Assembly (NCBI GenBank): GCA_028622995.1
Contig: JAJQJQ010000024.1
Span: forward strand, 1,798,001 to 1,862,000
Direction: 5' to 3'
Origin: Panagrolaimus kolymaensis
Lineage: Eukaryota > Nematoda > Chromadorea > Rhabditida > Panagrolaimidae
Length of the DNA: 64,000 bases
The notes beneath the pieces are model-generated. The model was not told the DNA's origin, ran no database searches, and saw only the letters and a list, made by a program, of their open reading frames with translations. Both the position numbers and the translations under genes were made by a program. Of the stretch, positions 1-15,000 are shown piece after piece. Each line of letters opens with the position of its first letter. Within the stretch, counting starts at the first letter, position 1.

Positions 1-3000
1 CCATGTTTATTATGCATTCCTTGTAGAAGCATCAAAAACAACGGTTTCATAAATTTTGTAAAAAAAAGAAACTCTTTCTTTTATTTTTATCAAATAATTT
101 TAATATTTTTTTTCCACCTCGTATTGGCTTGATTGCCATGTTTATTATGCATTCCTTGTAGAAGCATCAAAAACAACGGTTTCATAAATTTTGGAAAAAA
201 AATAAACTCTTTCTTTTATTTTTATTAAATAATTTTAATATTTTAATCTTGTCTCGTATTGGCTTGATTGCCATGTTTATTATGCATTCCTTGTAGAAGC
301 ATCAAAAACAACGGTTTCATAAATTTTGTAAAAAAAAGAAACTCTTTCTTTTATTTTTATCAAATAATTTTAATATTTTTTTTCCACCTCGTATTGGCTT
401 GATTGCCATGTTTATTATGCATTCCTTGTAGAAGCATCAAAAACAACGGTTTCATAAATTTTGTAAAAAAAAGAAACTCTTTCTTTTATTTTTATCAAAT
501 AATTTTAATATTTTTTTTCCACCTCGTATTGGCTTGATTGCCATGTTTATTATGCATTCCTTGTAGAAGCATCAAAAACAACGGTTTCATAAATTTTGGA
601 AAAAAAATAAACTCTTTCTTTTATTTTTATTAAATAATTTTAATATTTTAATCTTGTCTCGTATTGGCTTGATTGCCATGTTTATTATGCATTCCTTGTA
701 GAAGCATCAAAAACAACGGTTTCATAAATTTTGTAAAAAAAAGAAACTCTTTCTTTTATTTTTATCAAATAATTTTAATATTTTTTTTCCACCTCGTATT
801 GGCTTGATTGCCATGTTTATTATGCATTCCTTGTAGAAGCATCAAAAACAACGGTTTCATAAATTTTGGAAAAAAAATAAACTCTTTCTTTTATTTTTAT
901 TAAATAATTTTAATATTTTAATCTTGTCTCGTATTGGCTTGATTGCCATGTTTATTATGCATTCCTTGTAGAAGCATCAAAAACAACGGTTTCATAAATT
1001 TTGTAAAAAAAAGAAACTCTTTCTTTTATTTTTATCAAATAATTTTAATATTTTAATCTTGTCTCGTATTGGCTTGATTGCCATGTTTATTATGCATTCC
1101 TTGTAGAAGCATCAAAAACAACGGTTTCATAAATTTTGTAAAAAAAAGAAACTCTTTCTTTTATTTTTATCAAATAATTTTAATATTTTTTTTCCACCTC
1201 GTATTGGCTTGATTGCCATGTTTATTATGCATTCCTTGTAGAAGCATCAAAAACAACGGTTTCATAAATTTTGGAAAAAAAATAAACTCTTTCTTTTATT
1301 TTTATTAAATAATTTTAATATTTTAATCTTGTCTCGTATTGGCTTGATTGCCATGTTTATTATGCATTCCTTGTAGAAGCATCAAAAACAACGGTTTCAT
1401 AAATTTTGTAAAAAAAAGAAACTCTTTCTTTTATTTTTATCAAATAATTTTAATATTTTTTTTCCACCTCGTATTGGCTTGATTGCCATGTTTATTATGC
1501 ATTCCTTGTAGAAGCATCAAAAACAACGGTTTCATAAATTTTGGAAAAAAAATAAACTCTTTCTTTTATTTTTATTAAATAATTTTAATATTTTAATCTT
1601 GTCTCGTATTGGCTTGATTGCCATGTTTATTATGCATTCCTTGTAGAAGCATCAAAAACAACGGTTTCATAAATTTTGTAAAAAAAAGAAACTCTTTCTT
1701 TTATTTTTATCAAATAATTTTAATATTTTTTTTCCACCTCGTATTGGCTTGATTGCCATGTTTATTATGCATTCCTTGTAGAAGCATCAAAAACAACGGT
1801 TTCATAAATTTTGGAAAAAAAATAAACTCTTTCTTTTATTTTTATCAAATAATTTTAATATTTTTTTTCCACCTCGTATTGGCTTGATTGCCATGTTTAT
1901 TATGCATTCCTTGTAGAAGCATCAAAAACAACGGTTTCATAAATTTTGGAAAAAAAATAAACTCTTTCTTTTATTTTTATTAAATAATTTTAATATTTTA
2001 ATCTTGTCTCGTATTGGCTTGATTGCCATGTTTATTATGCATTCCTTGTAGAAGCATCAAAAACAACGGTTTCATAAATTTTGGAAAAAAAATAAACTCT
2101 TTCTTTTATTTTTATTAAATAATTTTAATATTTTAATCTTGTCTCGTATTGGCTTGATTGCCATGTTTATTATGCATTCCTTGTAGAAGCATCAAAAACA
2201 ACGGTTTCATAAATTTTGGAAAAAAAATAAACTCTTTCTTTTATTTTTATTAAATAATTTTAATATTTTAATCTTGTCTCGTATTGGCTTGATTGCCATG
2301 TTTATTATGCATTCCTTGTAGAAGCATCAAAAACAACGGTTTCATAAATTTTGTAAAAAAAAGAAACTCTTTCTTTTATTTTTATCAAATAATTTTAATA
2401 TTTTTTTTCCACCTCGTATTGGCTTGATTGCCATGTTTATTATGCATTCCTTGTAGAAGCATCAAAAACAACGGTTTCATAAATTTTGGAAAAAAAATAA
2501 ACTCTTTCTTTTATTTTTATTAAATAATTTTAATATTTTAATCTTGTCTCGTATTGGCTTGATTGCCATGTTTATTATGCATTCCTTGAAGAAGCATCAA
2601 AAACAACGGTTTCATAAATTTTGGAAAAAAAATAAACTCTTTCTTTTATTTTTATTAAATAATTTTAATATTTTAATCTTGTCTCGTATTGGCTTGATTG
2701 CCATGTTTATTATGCATTCCTTGTAGAAGCATCAAAAACAACGGTTTCATAAATTTTGGAAAAAAAATAAACTCTTTCTTTTATTTTTATTAAATAATTT
2801 TAATATTTTAATCTTGTCTCGTATTGGCTTGATTGCCATGTTTATTATGCATTCCTTGTAGAAGCATCAAAAACAACGGTTTCATAAATTTTGTAAAAAA
2901 AAGAAACTCTTTCTTTTATTTTTATCAAATAATTTTAATATTTTTTTTCCACCTCGTATTGGCTTGATTGCCATGTTTATTATGCATTCCTTGTAGAAGC

Positions 3001-6000
3001 ATCAAAAACAACGGTTTCATAAATTTTGGAAAAAAAATAAACTCTTTCTTTTATTTTTATTAAATAATTTTAATATTTTAATCTTGTCTCGTATTGGCTT
3101 GATTGCCATGTTTATTATGCATTCCTTGTAGAAGCATCAAAAACAACGGTTTCATAAATTTTGGAAAAAAAATAAACTCTTTCTTTTATTTTTATTAAAT
3201 AATTTTAATATTTTAATCTTGTCTCGTATTGGCTTGATTGCCATGTTTATTATGCATTCCTTGTAGAAGCATCAAAAACAACGGTTTCATAAATTTTGTA
3301 AAAAAAAGAAACTCTTTCTTTTATTTTTATCAAATAATTTTAATATTTTTTTTCCACCTCGTATTGGCTTGATTGCCATGTTTATTATGCATTCCTTGTA
3401 GAAGCATCAAAAACAACGGTTTCATAAATTTTGGAAAAAAAATAAACTCTTTCTTTTATTTTTATTAAATAATTTTAATATTTTAATCTTGTCTCGTATT
3501 GGCTTGATTGCCATGTTTATTATGCATTCCTTGTAGAAGCATCAAAAACAACGGTTTCATAAATTTTGTAAAAAAAAGAAACTCTTTCTTTTATTTTTAT
3601 CAAATAATTTTAATATTTTTTTTCCACCTCGTATTGGCTTGATTGCCATGTTTATTATGCATTCCTTGAAGAAGCATCAAAAACAACGGTTTCATAAATT
3701 TTGTAAAAAAAAGAAACTCTTTCTTTTATTTTTATTAAATAATTTTAATATTTTAATCTTGTCTCGTATTGGCTTGATTGCCATGTTTATTATGCATTCC
3801 TTGTAGAAGCATCAAAAACAACGGTTTCATAAATTTTGGAAAAAAAATAAACTCTTTCTTTTATTTTTATTAAATAATTTTAATATTTTAATCTTGTCTC
3901 GTATTGGCTTGATTGCCATGTTTATTATGCATTCCTTGTAGAAGCATCAAAAACAACGGTTTCATAAATTTTGGAAAAAAAATAAACTCTTTCTTTTATT
4001 TTTATTAAATAATTTTAATATTTTAATCTTGTCTCGTATTGGCTTGATTGCCATGTTTATTATGCATTCCTTGTAGAAGCATCAAAAACAACGGTTTCAT
4101 AAATTTTGTAAAAAAAAGAAACTCTTTCTTTTATTTTTATCAAATAATTTTAATATTTTTTTTCCACCTCGTATTGGCTTGATTGCCATGTTTATTATGC
4201 ATTCCTTGTAGAAGCATCAAAAACAACGGTTTCATAAATTTTGGAAAAAAAATAAACTCTTTCTTTTATTTTTATTAAATAATTTTAATATTTTAATCTT
4301 GTCTCGTATTGGCTTGATTGCCATGTTTATTATGCATTCCTTGTAGAAGCATCAAAAACAACGGTTTCATAAATTTTGGAAAAAAAATAAACTCTTTCTT
4401 TTATTTTTATTAAATAATTTTAATATTTTAATCTTGTCTCGTATTGGCTTGATTGCCATGTTTATTATGCATTCCTTGTAGAAGCATCAAAAACAACGGT
4501 TTCATAAATTTTGTAAAAAAAAGAAACTCTTTCTTTTATTTTTATCAAATAATTTTAATATTTTTTTTCCACCTCGTATTGGCTTGATTGCCATGTTTAT
4601 TATGCATTCCTTGTAGAAGCATCAAAAACAACGGTTTCATAAATTTTGGAAAAAAAATAAACTCTTTCTTTTATTTTTATTAAATAATTTTAATATTTTA
4701 ATCTTGTCTCGTATTGGCTTGATTGCCATGTTTATTATGCATTCCTTGTAGAAGCATCAAAAACAACGGTTTCATAAATTTTGGAAAAAAAATAAACTCT
4801 TTCTTTTATTTTTATTAAATAATTTTAATATTTTAATCTTGTCTCGTATTGGCTTGATTGCCATGTTTATTATGCATTCCTTGTAGAAGCATCAAAAACA
4901 ACGGTTTCATAAATTTTGGAAAAAAAATAAACTCTTTCTTTTATTTTTATCAAATAATTTTAATATTTTTTTTCCACCTCGTATTGGCTTGATTGCCATG
5001 TTTATTATGCATTCCTTGAAGAAGCATCAAAAACAACGGTTTCATAAATTTTGTAAAAAAAAGAAACTCTTTCTTTTATTTTTATTAAATAATTTTAATA
5101 TTTTAATCTTGTCTCGTATTGGCTTGATTGCCATGTTTATTATGCATTCCTTGTAGAAGCATCAAAAACAACGGTTTCATAAATTTTGGAAAAAAAATAA
5201 ACTCTTTCTTTTATTTTTATTAAATAATTTTAATATTTTAATCTTGTCTCGTATTGGCTTGATTGCCATGTTTATTATGCATTCCTTGTAGAAGCATCAA
5301 AAACAACGGTTTCATAAATTTTGTAAAAAAAAGAAACTCTTTCTTTTATTTTTATCAAATAAATTTAATATTTTTTTTCCACCTCGTATTGGCTTGATTG
5401 CCATGTTTATTATGCATTCCTTGTAGAAGCATCAAAAACAACGGTTTCATAAATTTTGGAAAAAAAATAAACTCTTTCTTTTATTTTTATTAAATAATTT
5501 TAATATTTTAATCTTGTCTCGTATTGGCTTGATTGCCATGTTTATTATGCATTCCTTGTAGAAGCATCAAAAACAACGGTTTCATAAATTTTGGAAAAAA
5601 AATAAACTCTTTCTTTTATTTTTATCAAATAATTTTAATATTTTTTTTCCACCTCGTATTGGCTTGATTGCCATGTTTATTATGCATTCCTTGAAGAAGC
5701 ATCAAAAACAACGGTTTCATAAATTTTGTAAAAAAAAGAAACTCTTTCTTTTATTTTTATTAAATAATTTTAATATTTTAATCTTGTCTCGTATTGGCTT
5801 GATTGCCATGTTTATTATGCATTCCTTGTAGAAGCATCAAAAACAACGGTTTCATAAATTTTGGAAAAAAAATAAACTCTTTCTTTTATTTTTATTAAAT
5901 AATTTTAATATTTTAATCTTGTCTCGTATTGGCTTGATTGCCATGTTTATTATGCATTCCTTGTAGAAGCATCAAAAACAACGGTTTCATAAATTTTGGA

Positions 6001-9000
6001 AAAAAAATAAACTCTTTCTTTTATTTTTATTAAATAATTTTAATATTTTAATCTTGTCTCGTATTGGCTTGATTGCCATGTTTATTATGCATTCCTTGTA
6101 GAAGCATCAAAAACAACGGTTTCATAAATTTTGTAAAAAAAAGAAACTCTTTCTTTTATTTTTATCAAATAATTTTAATATTTTTTTTCCACCTCGTATT
6201 GGCTTGATTGCCATGTTTATTATGCATTCCTTGTAGAAGCATCAAAAACAACGGTTTCATAAATTTTGGAAAAAAAATAAACTCTTTCTTTTATTTTTAT
6301 TAAATAATTTTAATATTTTAATCTTGTCTCGTATTGGCTTGATTGCCATGTTTATTATGCATTCCTTGTAGAAGCATCAAAAACAACGGTTTCATAAATT
6401 TTGGAAAAAAAATAAACTCTTTCTTTTATTTTTATTAAATAATTTTAATATTTTAATCTTGTCTCGTATTGGCTTGATTGCCATGTTTATTATGCATTCC
6501 TTGTAGAAGCATCAAAAACAACGGTTTCATAAATTTTGGAAAAAAAATAAACTCTTTCTTTTATTTTTATCAAATAATTTTAATATTTTTTTTCCACCTC
6601 GTATTGGCTTGATTGCCATGTTTATTATGCATTCCTTGTAGAAGCATCAAAAACAACGGTTTCATAAATTTTGGAAAAAAAATAAACTCTTTCTTTTATT
6701 TTTATTAAATAATTTTAATATTTTAATCTTGTCTCGTATTGGCTTGATTGCCATGTTTATTATGCATTCCTTGTAGAAGCATCAAAAACAACGGTTTCAT
6801 AAATTTTGGAAAAAAAATAAACTCTTTCTTTTATTTTTATTAAATAATTTTAATATTTTAATCTTGTCTCGTATTGGCTTGATTGCCATGTTTATTATGC
6901 ATTCCTTGTAGAAGCATCAAAAACAACGGTTTCATAAATTTTGTAAAAAAAAGAAACTCTTTCTTTTATTTTTATCAAATAATTTTAATATTTTTTTTCC
7001 ACCTCGTATTGGCTTGATTGCCATGTTTATTATGCATTCCTTGTAGAAGCATCAAAAACAACGGTTTCATAAATTTTGGAAAAAAAATAAACTCTTTCTT
7101 TTATTTTTATTAAATAATTTTAATATTTTAATCTTGTCTCGTATTGGCTTGATTGCCATGTTTATTATGCATTCCTTGTAGAAGCATCAAAAACAACGGT
7201 TTCATAAATTTTGGAAAAAAAATAAACTCTTTCTTTTATTTTTATTAAATAATTTTAATATTTTAATCTTGTCTCGTATTGGCTTGATTGCCATGTTTAT
7301 TATGCATTCCTTGTAGAAGCATCAAAAACAACGGTTTCATAAATTTTGGAAAAAAAATAAACTCTTTCTTTTATTTTTATTAAATAATTTTAATATTTTT
7401 TTTCCACCTCGTATTGGCTTGATTGCCATGTTTATTATGCATTCCTTGAAGAAGCATCAAAAACAACGGTTTCATAAATTTTGGAAAAAAAATAAACTCT
7501 TTCTTTTATTTTTATTAAATAATTTTAATATTTTAATCTTGTCTCGTATTGGCTTGATTGCCATGTTTATTATGCATTCCTTGTAGAAGCATCAAAAACA
7601 ACGGTTTCATAAATTTTGTAAAAAAAAGAAACTCTTTCTTTTATTTTTATCAAATAATTTTAATATTTTTTTTCCACCTCGTATTGGCTTGATTGCCATG
7701 TTTATTATGCATTCCTTGTAGAAGCATCAAAAACAACGGTTTCATAAATTTTGGAAAAAAAATAAACTCTTTCTTTTATTTTTATTAAATAATTTTAATA
7801 TTTTAATCTTGTCTCGTATTGGCTTGATTGCCATGTTTATTATGCATTCCTTGTAGAAGCATCAAAAACAACGGTTTCATAAATTTTGGAAAAAAAATAA
7901 ACTCTTTCTTTTATTTTTATCAAATAATTTTAATATTTTTTTTCCACCTCGTATTGGCTTGATTGCCATGTTTATTATGCATTCCTTGTAGAAGCATCAA
8001 AAACAACGGTTTCATAAATTTTGGAAAAAAAATAAACTCTTTCTTTTATTTTTATTAAATAATTTTAATATTTTAATCTTGTCTCGTATTGGCTTGATTG
8101 CCATGTTTATTATGCATTCCTTGTAGAAGCATCAAAAACAACGGTTTCATAAATTTTGGAAAAAAAATAAACTCTTTCTTTTATTTTTATTAAATAATTT
8201 TAATATTTTAATCTTGTCTCGTATTGGCTTGATTGCCATGTTTATTATGCATTCCTTGTAGAAGCATCAAAAACAACGGTTTCATAAATTTTGGAAAAAA
8301 AATAAACTCTTTCTTTTATTTTTATTAAATAATTTTAATATTTTTATCTTGTCTCGTATTGGCTTGATTGCCATGTTTATTATGCATTCCTTGTAGAAGC
8401 ATCAAAAACAACGGTTTCATAAATTTTGGAAAAAAAATAAACTCTTTCTTTTATTTTTATTAAATAATTTTAATATTTTAATCTTGTCTCGTATTGGCTT
8501 GATTGCCATGTTTATTATGCATTCCTTGTAGAAGCATCAAAAACAACGGTTTCATAAATTTTGTAAAAAAAATAAACTCTTTCTTTTATTTTTATTAAAT
8601 AATTTTAATATTTTTATCTTGTCTCGTATTGGCTTGATTGCCATGTTTATTATGCATTCCTTGTAGAAGCATCAAAAACAACGGTTTCATAAATTTTGGA
8701 AAAAAAATAAACTCTTTCTTTTATTTTTATTAAATAATTTTAATATTTTAATCTTGTCTCGTATTGGCTTGATTGCCATGTTTATTATGCATTCCTTGTA
8801 GAAGCATCAAAAACAACGGTTTCATAAATTTTGGAAAAAAAATAAACTCTTTCTTTTATTTTTATTAAATAATTTTAATATTTTAATCTTGTCTCGTATT
8901 GGCTTGATTGCCATGTTTATTATGCATTCCTTGTAGAAGCATCAAAAACAACGGTTTCATAAATTTTGTAAAAAAAAGAAACTCTTTCTTTTATTTTTAT

Positions 9001-12000
9001 TAAATAATTTTAATATTTTAATCTTGTCTCGTATTGGCTTGATTGCCATGTTTATTATGCATTCCTTGTAGAAGCATCAAAAACAACGGTTTCATAAATT
9101 TTGGAAAAAAAATAAACTCTTTCTTTTATTTTTATTAAATAATTTTAATATTTTAATCTTGTCTCGTATTGGCTTGATTGCCATGTTTATTATGCATTCC
9201 TTGTAGAAGCATCAAAAACAACGGTTTCATAAATTTTGGAAAAAAAATAAACTCTTTCTTTTATTTTTATTAAATAATTTTAATATTTTAATCTTGTCTC
9301 GTATTGGCTTGATTGCCATGTTTATTATGCATTCCTTGTAGAAGCATCAAAAACAACGGTTTCATAAATTTTGGAAAAAAAATAAACTCTTTCTTTTATT
9401 TTTATCAAATAATTTTAATATATTTTTTCCACCTCGTATTGGCTTGATTGCCATTTTTATTATGCATTCCTTGAAGAAGCATCAAAAACAACGGTTTCAT
9501 AAATTTTGGAAAAAAAATAAACTCTTTCTTTTATTTTTATTAAATAATTTTAATATTTTAATCTTGTCTCGTATTGGCTTGATTGCCATGTTTATTATGC
9601 ATTCCTTGTAGAAGCATCAAAAACAACGGTTTCATAAATTTTGGAAAAAAAATAAACTCTTTCTTTTATTTTTATTAAATAATTTTAATATTTTAATCTT
9701 GTCTCGTATTGGCTTGATTGCCATGTTTATTATGCATTCCTTGTAGAAGCATCAAAAACAACGGTTTCATAAATTTTGGAAAAAAAATAAACTCTTTCTT
9801 TTATTTTTATTAAATAATTTTAATATTTTAATCTTGTCTCGTATTGGCTTGATTGCCATGTTTATTATGCATTCCTTGTAGAAGCATCAAAAACAACGGT
9901 TTCATAAATTTTGGAAAAAAAATAAACTCTTTCTTTTATTTTTATCAAATAATTTTAATATTTTTTTTCCACCTCGTATTGGCTTGATTGCCATGTTTAT
10001 TATGCATTCCTTGTAGAAGCATCAAAAACAACGGTTTCATAAATTTTGGAAAAAAAATAAACTCTTTCTTTTATTTTTATTAAATAATTTTAATATTTTA
10101 ATCTTGTCTCGTATTGGCTTGATTGCCATGTTTATTATGCATTCCTTGTAGAAGCATCAAAAACAACGGTTTCATAAATTTTGGAAAAAAAATAAACTCT
10201 TTCTTTTATTTTTATTAAATAATTTTAATATTTTAATCTTGTCTCGTATTGGCTTGATTGCCATGTTTATTATGCATTCCTTGTAGAAGCATCAAAAACA
10301 ACGGTTTCATAAATTTTGGAAAAAAAATAAACTCTTTCTTTTATTTTTATCAAATAATTTTAATATTTTTTTTCCACCTCGTATTGGCTTGATTGCCATG
10401 TTTATTATGCATTCCTTGTAGAAGCATCAAAAACAACGGTTTCATAAATTTTGGAAAAAAAATAAACTCTTTCTTTTATTTTTATTAAATAATTTTAATA
10501 TTTTAATCTTGTCTCGTATTGGCTTGATTGCCATGTTTATTATGCATTCCTTGTAGAAGCATCAAAAACAACGGTTTCATAAATTTTGGAAAAAAAATAA
10601 ACTCTTTCTTTTATTTTTATTAAATAATTTTAATATTTTAATCTTGTCTCGTATTGGCTTGATTGCCATGTTTATTATGCATTCCTTGTAGAAGCATCAA
10701 AAACAACGGTTTCATAAATTTTGGAAAAAAAATAAACTCTTTCTTTTATTTTTATTAAATAATTTTAATATTTTAATCTTGTCTCGTATTGGCTTGATTG
10801 CCATGTTTATTATGCATTCCTTGTAGAAGCATCAAAAACAACGGTTTCATAAATTTTGGAAAAAAAATAAACTCTTTCTTTTATTTTTATTAAATAATTT
10901 TAATATTTTAATCTTGTCTCGTATTGGCTTGATTGCCATGTTTATTATGCATTCCTTGTAGAAGCATCAAAAACAACGGTTTCATAAATTTTGGAAAAAA
11001 AATAAACTCTTTCTTTTATTTTTATTAAATAATTTTAATATTTTAATCTTGTCTCGTATTGGCTTGATTGCCATGTTTATTATGCATTCCTTGTAGAAGC
11101 ATCAAAAACAACGGTTTCATAAATTTTGGAAAAAAAATAAACTCTTTCTTTTATTTTTATTAAATAATTTTAATATTTTAATCTTGTCTCGTATTGGCTT
11201 GATTGCCATGTTTATTATGCATTCCTTGTAGAAGCATCAAAAACAACGGTTTCATAAATTTTGGAAAAAAAATAAACTCTTTCTTTTATTTTTATTAAAT
11301 AATTTTAATATTTTAATCTTGTCTCGTATTGGCTTGATTGCCATGTTTATTATGCATTCCTTGTAGAAGCATCAAAAACAACGGTTTCATAAATTTTGGA
11401 AAAAAAATAAACTCTTTCTTTTATTTTTATTAAATAATTTTAATATTTTAATCTTGTCTCGTATTGGCTTGATTGCCATGTTTATTATGCATTCCTTGTA
11501 GAAGCATCAAAAACAACGGTTTCATAAATTTTGGAAAAAAAATAAACTCTTTCTTTTATTTTTATTAAATAATTTTAATATTTTAATCTTGTCTCGTATT
11601 GGCTTGATTGCCATGTTTATTATGCATTCCTTGTAGAAGCATCAAAAACAACGGTTTCATAAATTTTGGAAAAAAAATAAACTCTTTCTTTTATTTTTAT
11701 TAAATAATTTTAATATTTTAATCTTGTCTCGTATTGGCTTGATTGCCATGTTTATTATGCATTCCTTGTAGAAGCATCAAAAACAACGGTTTCATAAATT
11801 TTGGAAAAAAAATAAACTCTTTCTTTTATTTTTATCAAATAATTTTAATATTTTTTTTCCACCTCGTATTGGCTTGATTGCCATGTTTATTATGCATTCC
11901 TTGTAGAAGCATCAAAAACAACGGTTTCATAAATTTTGGAAAAAAAATAAACTCTTTCTTTTATTTTTATTAAATAATTTTAATATTTTAATCTTGTCTC

Positions 12001-15000
12001 GTATTGGCTTGATTGCCATGTTTATTATGCATTCCTTGTAGAAGCATCAAAAACAACGGTTTCATAAATTTTGGAAAAAAAATAAACTCTTTCTTTTATT
12101 TTTATTAAATAATTTTAATATTTTAATCTTGTCTCGTATTGGCTTGATTGCCATGTTTATTATGCATTCCTTGTAGAAGCATCAAAAACAACGGTTTCAT
12201 AAATTTTGGAAAAAAAATAAACTCTTTCTTTTATTTTTATCAAATAATTTTAATATTTTTTTTCCACCTCGTATTGGCTTGATTGCCATGTTTATTATGC
12301 ATTCCTTGTAGAAGCATCAAAAACGACGGTTTCATAAATTTTGGAAAAAAAATAAACTCTTTCTTTTATTTTTATTAAATAATTTTAATATTTTAATCTT
12401 GTCTCGTATTGGCTTGATTGCCATGTTTATTATGCATTCCTTGTAGAAGCATCAAAAACAACGGTTTCATAAATTTTGGAAAAAAAATAAACTCTTTCTT
12501 TTATTTTTATTAAATAATTTTAATATTTTAATCTTGTCTCGTATTGGCTTGATTGCCATGTTTATTATGCATTCCTTGTAGAAGCATCAAAAACAACGGT
12601 TTCATAAATTTTGTAAAAAAAATAAACTCTTTCTTTTATTTTTATTAAATAATTTTAATATTTTAATCTTGTCTCGTATTGGCTTGATTGCCATGTTTAT
12701 TATGCATTCCTTGTAGAAGCATCAAAAACAACGGTTTCATAAATTTTGGAAAAAAAATAAACTCTTTCTTTTATTTTTATTAAATAATTTTAATATTTTA
12801 ATCTTGTCTCGTATTGGCTTGATTGCCATGTTTATTATGCATTCCTTGTAGAAGCATCAAAAACAACGGTTTCATAAATTTTGGAAAAAAAATAAACTCT
12901 TTCTTTTATTTTTATTAAATAATTTTAATATTTTAATCTTGTCTCGTATTGGCTTGATTGCCATGTTTATTATGCATTCCTTGTAGAAGCATCAAAAACA
13001 ACGGTTTCATAAATTTTGTAAAAAAAAGAAACTCTTTCTTTTATTTTTATCAAATAATTTTAATATTTTTTTTCCACCTCGTATTGGCTTGATTGCCATG
13101 TTTATTATGCATTCCTTGTAGAAGCATCAAAAACAACGGTTTCATAAATTTTGGAAAAAAAATAAACTCTTTCTTTTATTTTTATTAAATAATTTTAATA
13201 TTTTAATCTTGTCTCGTATTGGCTTGATTGCCATGTTTATTATGCATTCCTTGTAGAAGCATCAAAAACAACGGTTTCATAAATTTTGGAAAAAAAATAA
13301 ACTCTTTCTTTTATTTTTATTAAATAATTTTAATATTTTAATCTTGTCTCGTATTGGCTTGATTGCCATGTTTATTATGCATTCCTTGTAGAAGCATCAA
13401 AAACAACGGTTTCATAAATTTTGGAAAAAAAATAAACTCTTTCTTTTATTTTTATTAAATAATTTTAATATTTTTTTTCCACCTCGTATTGGCTTGATTG
13501 CCATGTTTATTATGCATTCCTTGTAGAAGCATCAAAAACAACGGTTTCATAAATTTTGGAAAAAAAATAAACTCTTTCTTTTATTTTTATTAAATAATTT
13601 TAATATTTTAATCTTGTCTCGTATTGGCTTGATTGCCATGTTTATTATGCATTCCTTGTAGAAGCATCAAAAACAACGGTTTCATAAATTTTGGAAAAAA
13701 AATAAACTCTTTCTTTTATTTTTATTAAATAATTTTAATATTTTAATCTTGTCTCGTATTGGCTTGATTGCCATGTTTATTATGCATTCCTTGTAGAAGC
13801 ATCAAAAACAACGGTTTCATAAATTTTGGAAAAAAAATAAACTCTTTCTTTTATTTTTATTAAATAATTTTAATATTTTAATCTTGTCTCGTATTGGCTT
13901 GATTGCCATGTTTATTATGCATTCCTTGAAGAAGCATCAAAAACAACGGTTTCATAAATTTTGGAAAAAAAATAAACTCTTTCTTTTATTTTTATTAAAT
14001 AATTTTAATATTTTAATCTTGTCTCGTATTGGCTTGATTGCCATGTTTATTATGCATTCCTTGTAGAAGCATCAAAAACAACGGTTTCATAAATTTTGGA
14101 AAAAAAATAAACTCTTTCTTTTATTTTTATCAAATAATTTTAATATTTTTTTTCCACCTCGTATTGGCTTGATTGCCATGTTTATTATGCATTCCTTGTA
14201 GAAGCATCAAAAACAACGGTTTCATAAATTTTGGAAAAAAAATAAACTCTTTCTTTTATTTTTATTAAATAATTTTAATATTTTAATCTTGTCTCGTATT
14301 GGCTTGATTGCCATGTTTATTATGCATTCCTTGTAGAAGCATCAAAAACAACGGTTTCATAAATTTTGGAAAAAAAATAAACTCTTTCTTTTATTTTTAT
14401 CAAATAATTTTAATATTTTTTTTCCACCTCGTATTGGCTTGATTGCCATGTTTATTATGCATTCCTTGTAGAAGCATCAAAAACAACGGTTTCATAAATT
14501 TTGGAAAAAAAATAAACTCTTTCTTTTATTTTTATCAAATAATTTTAATATATTTTTTCCACCTCGTATTGGCTTGATTGCCATTTTTATTATGCATTCC
14601 TTGAAGAAGCATCAAAAACAACGGTTTCATAAATTTTGGAAAAAAAATAAACTCTTTCTTTTATTTTTATTAAATAATTTTAATATTTTAATCTTGTCTC
14701 GTATTGGCTTGATTGCCATGTTTATTATGCATTCCTTGTAGAAGCATCAAAAACAACGGTTTCATAAATTTTGGAAAAAAAATAAACTCTTTCTTTTATT
14801 TTTATCAAATAATTTTAATATTTTTTTTCCACCTCGTATTGCCTTGATTGCCATGTTTATTATGCATTCCTTGTAGAAGCATCAAAAACAACGGTTTCAT
14901 AAATTTTGGAAAAAAAATAAACTCTTTCTTTTATTTTTATTAAATAATTTTAATATTTTAATCTTGTCTCGTATTGGCTTGATTGCCATGTTTATTATGC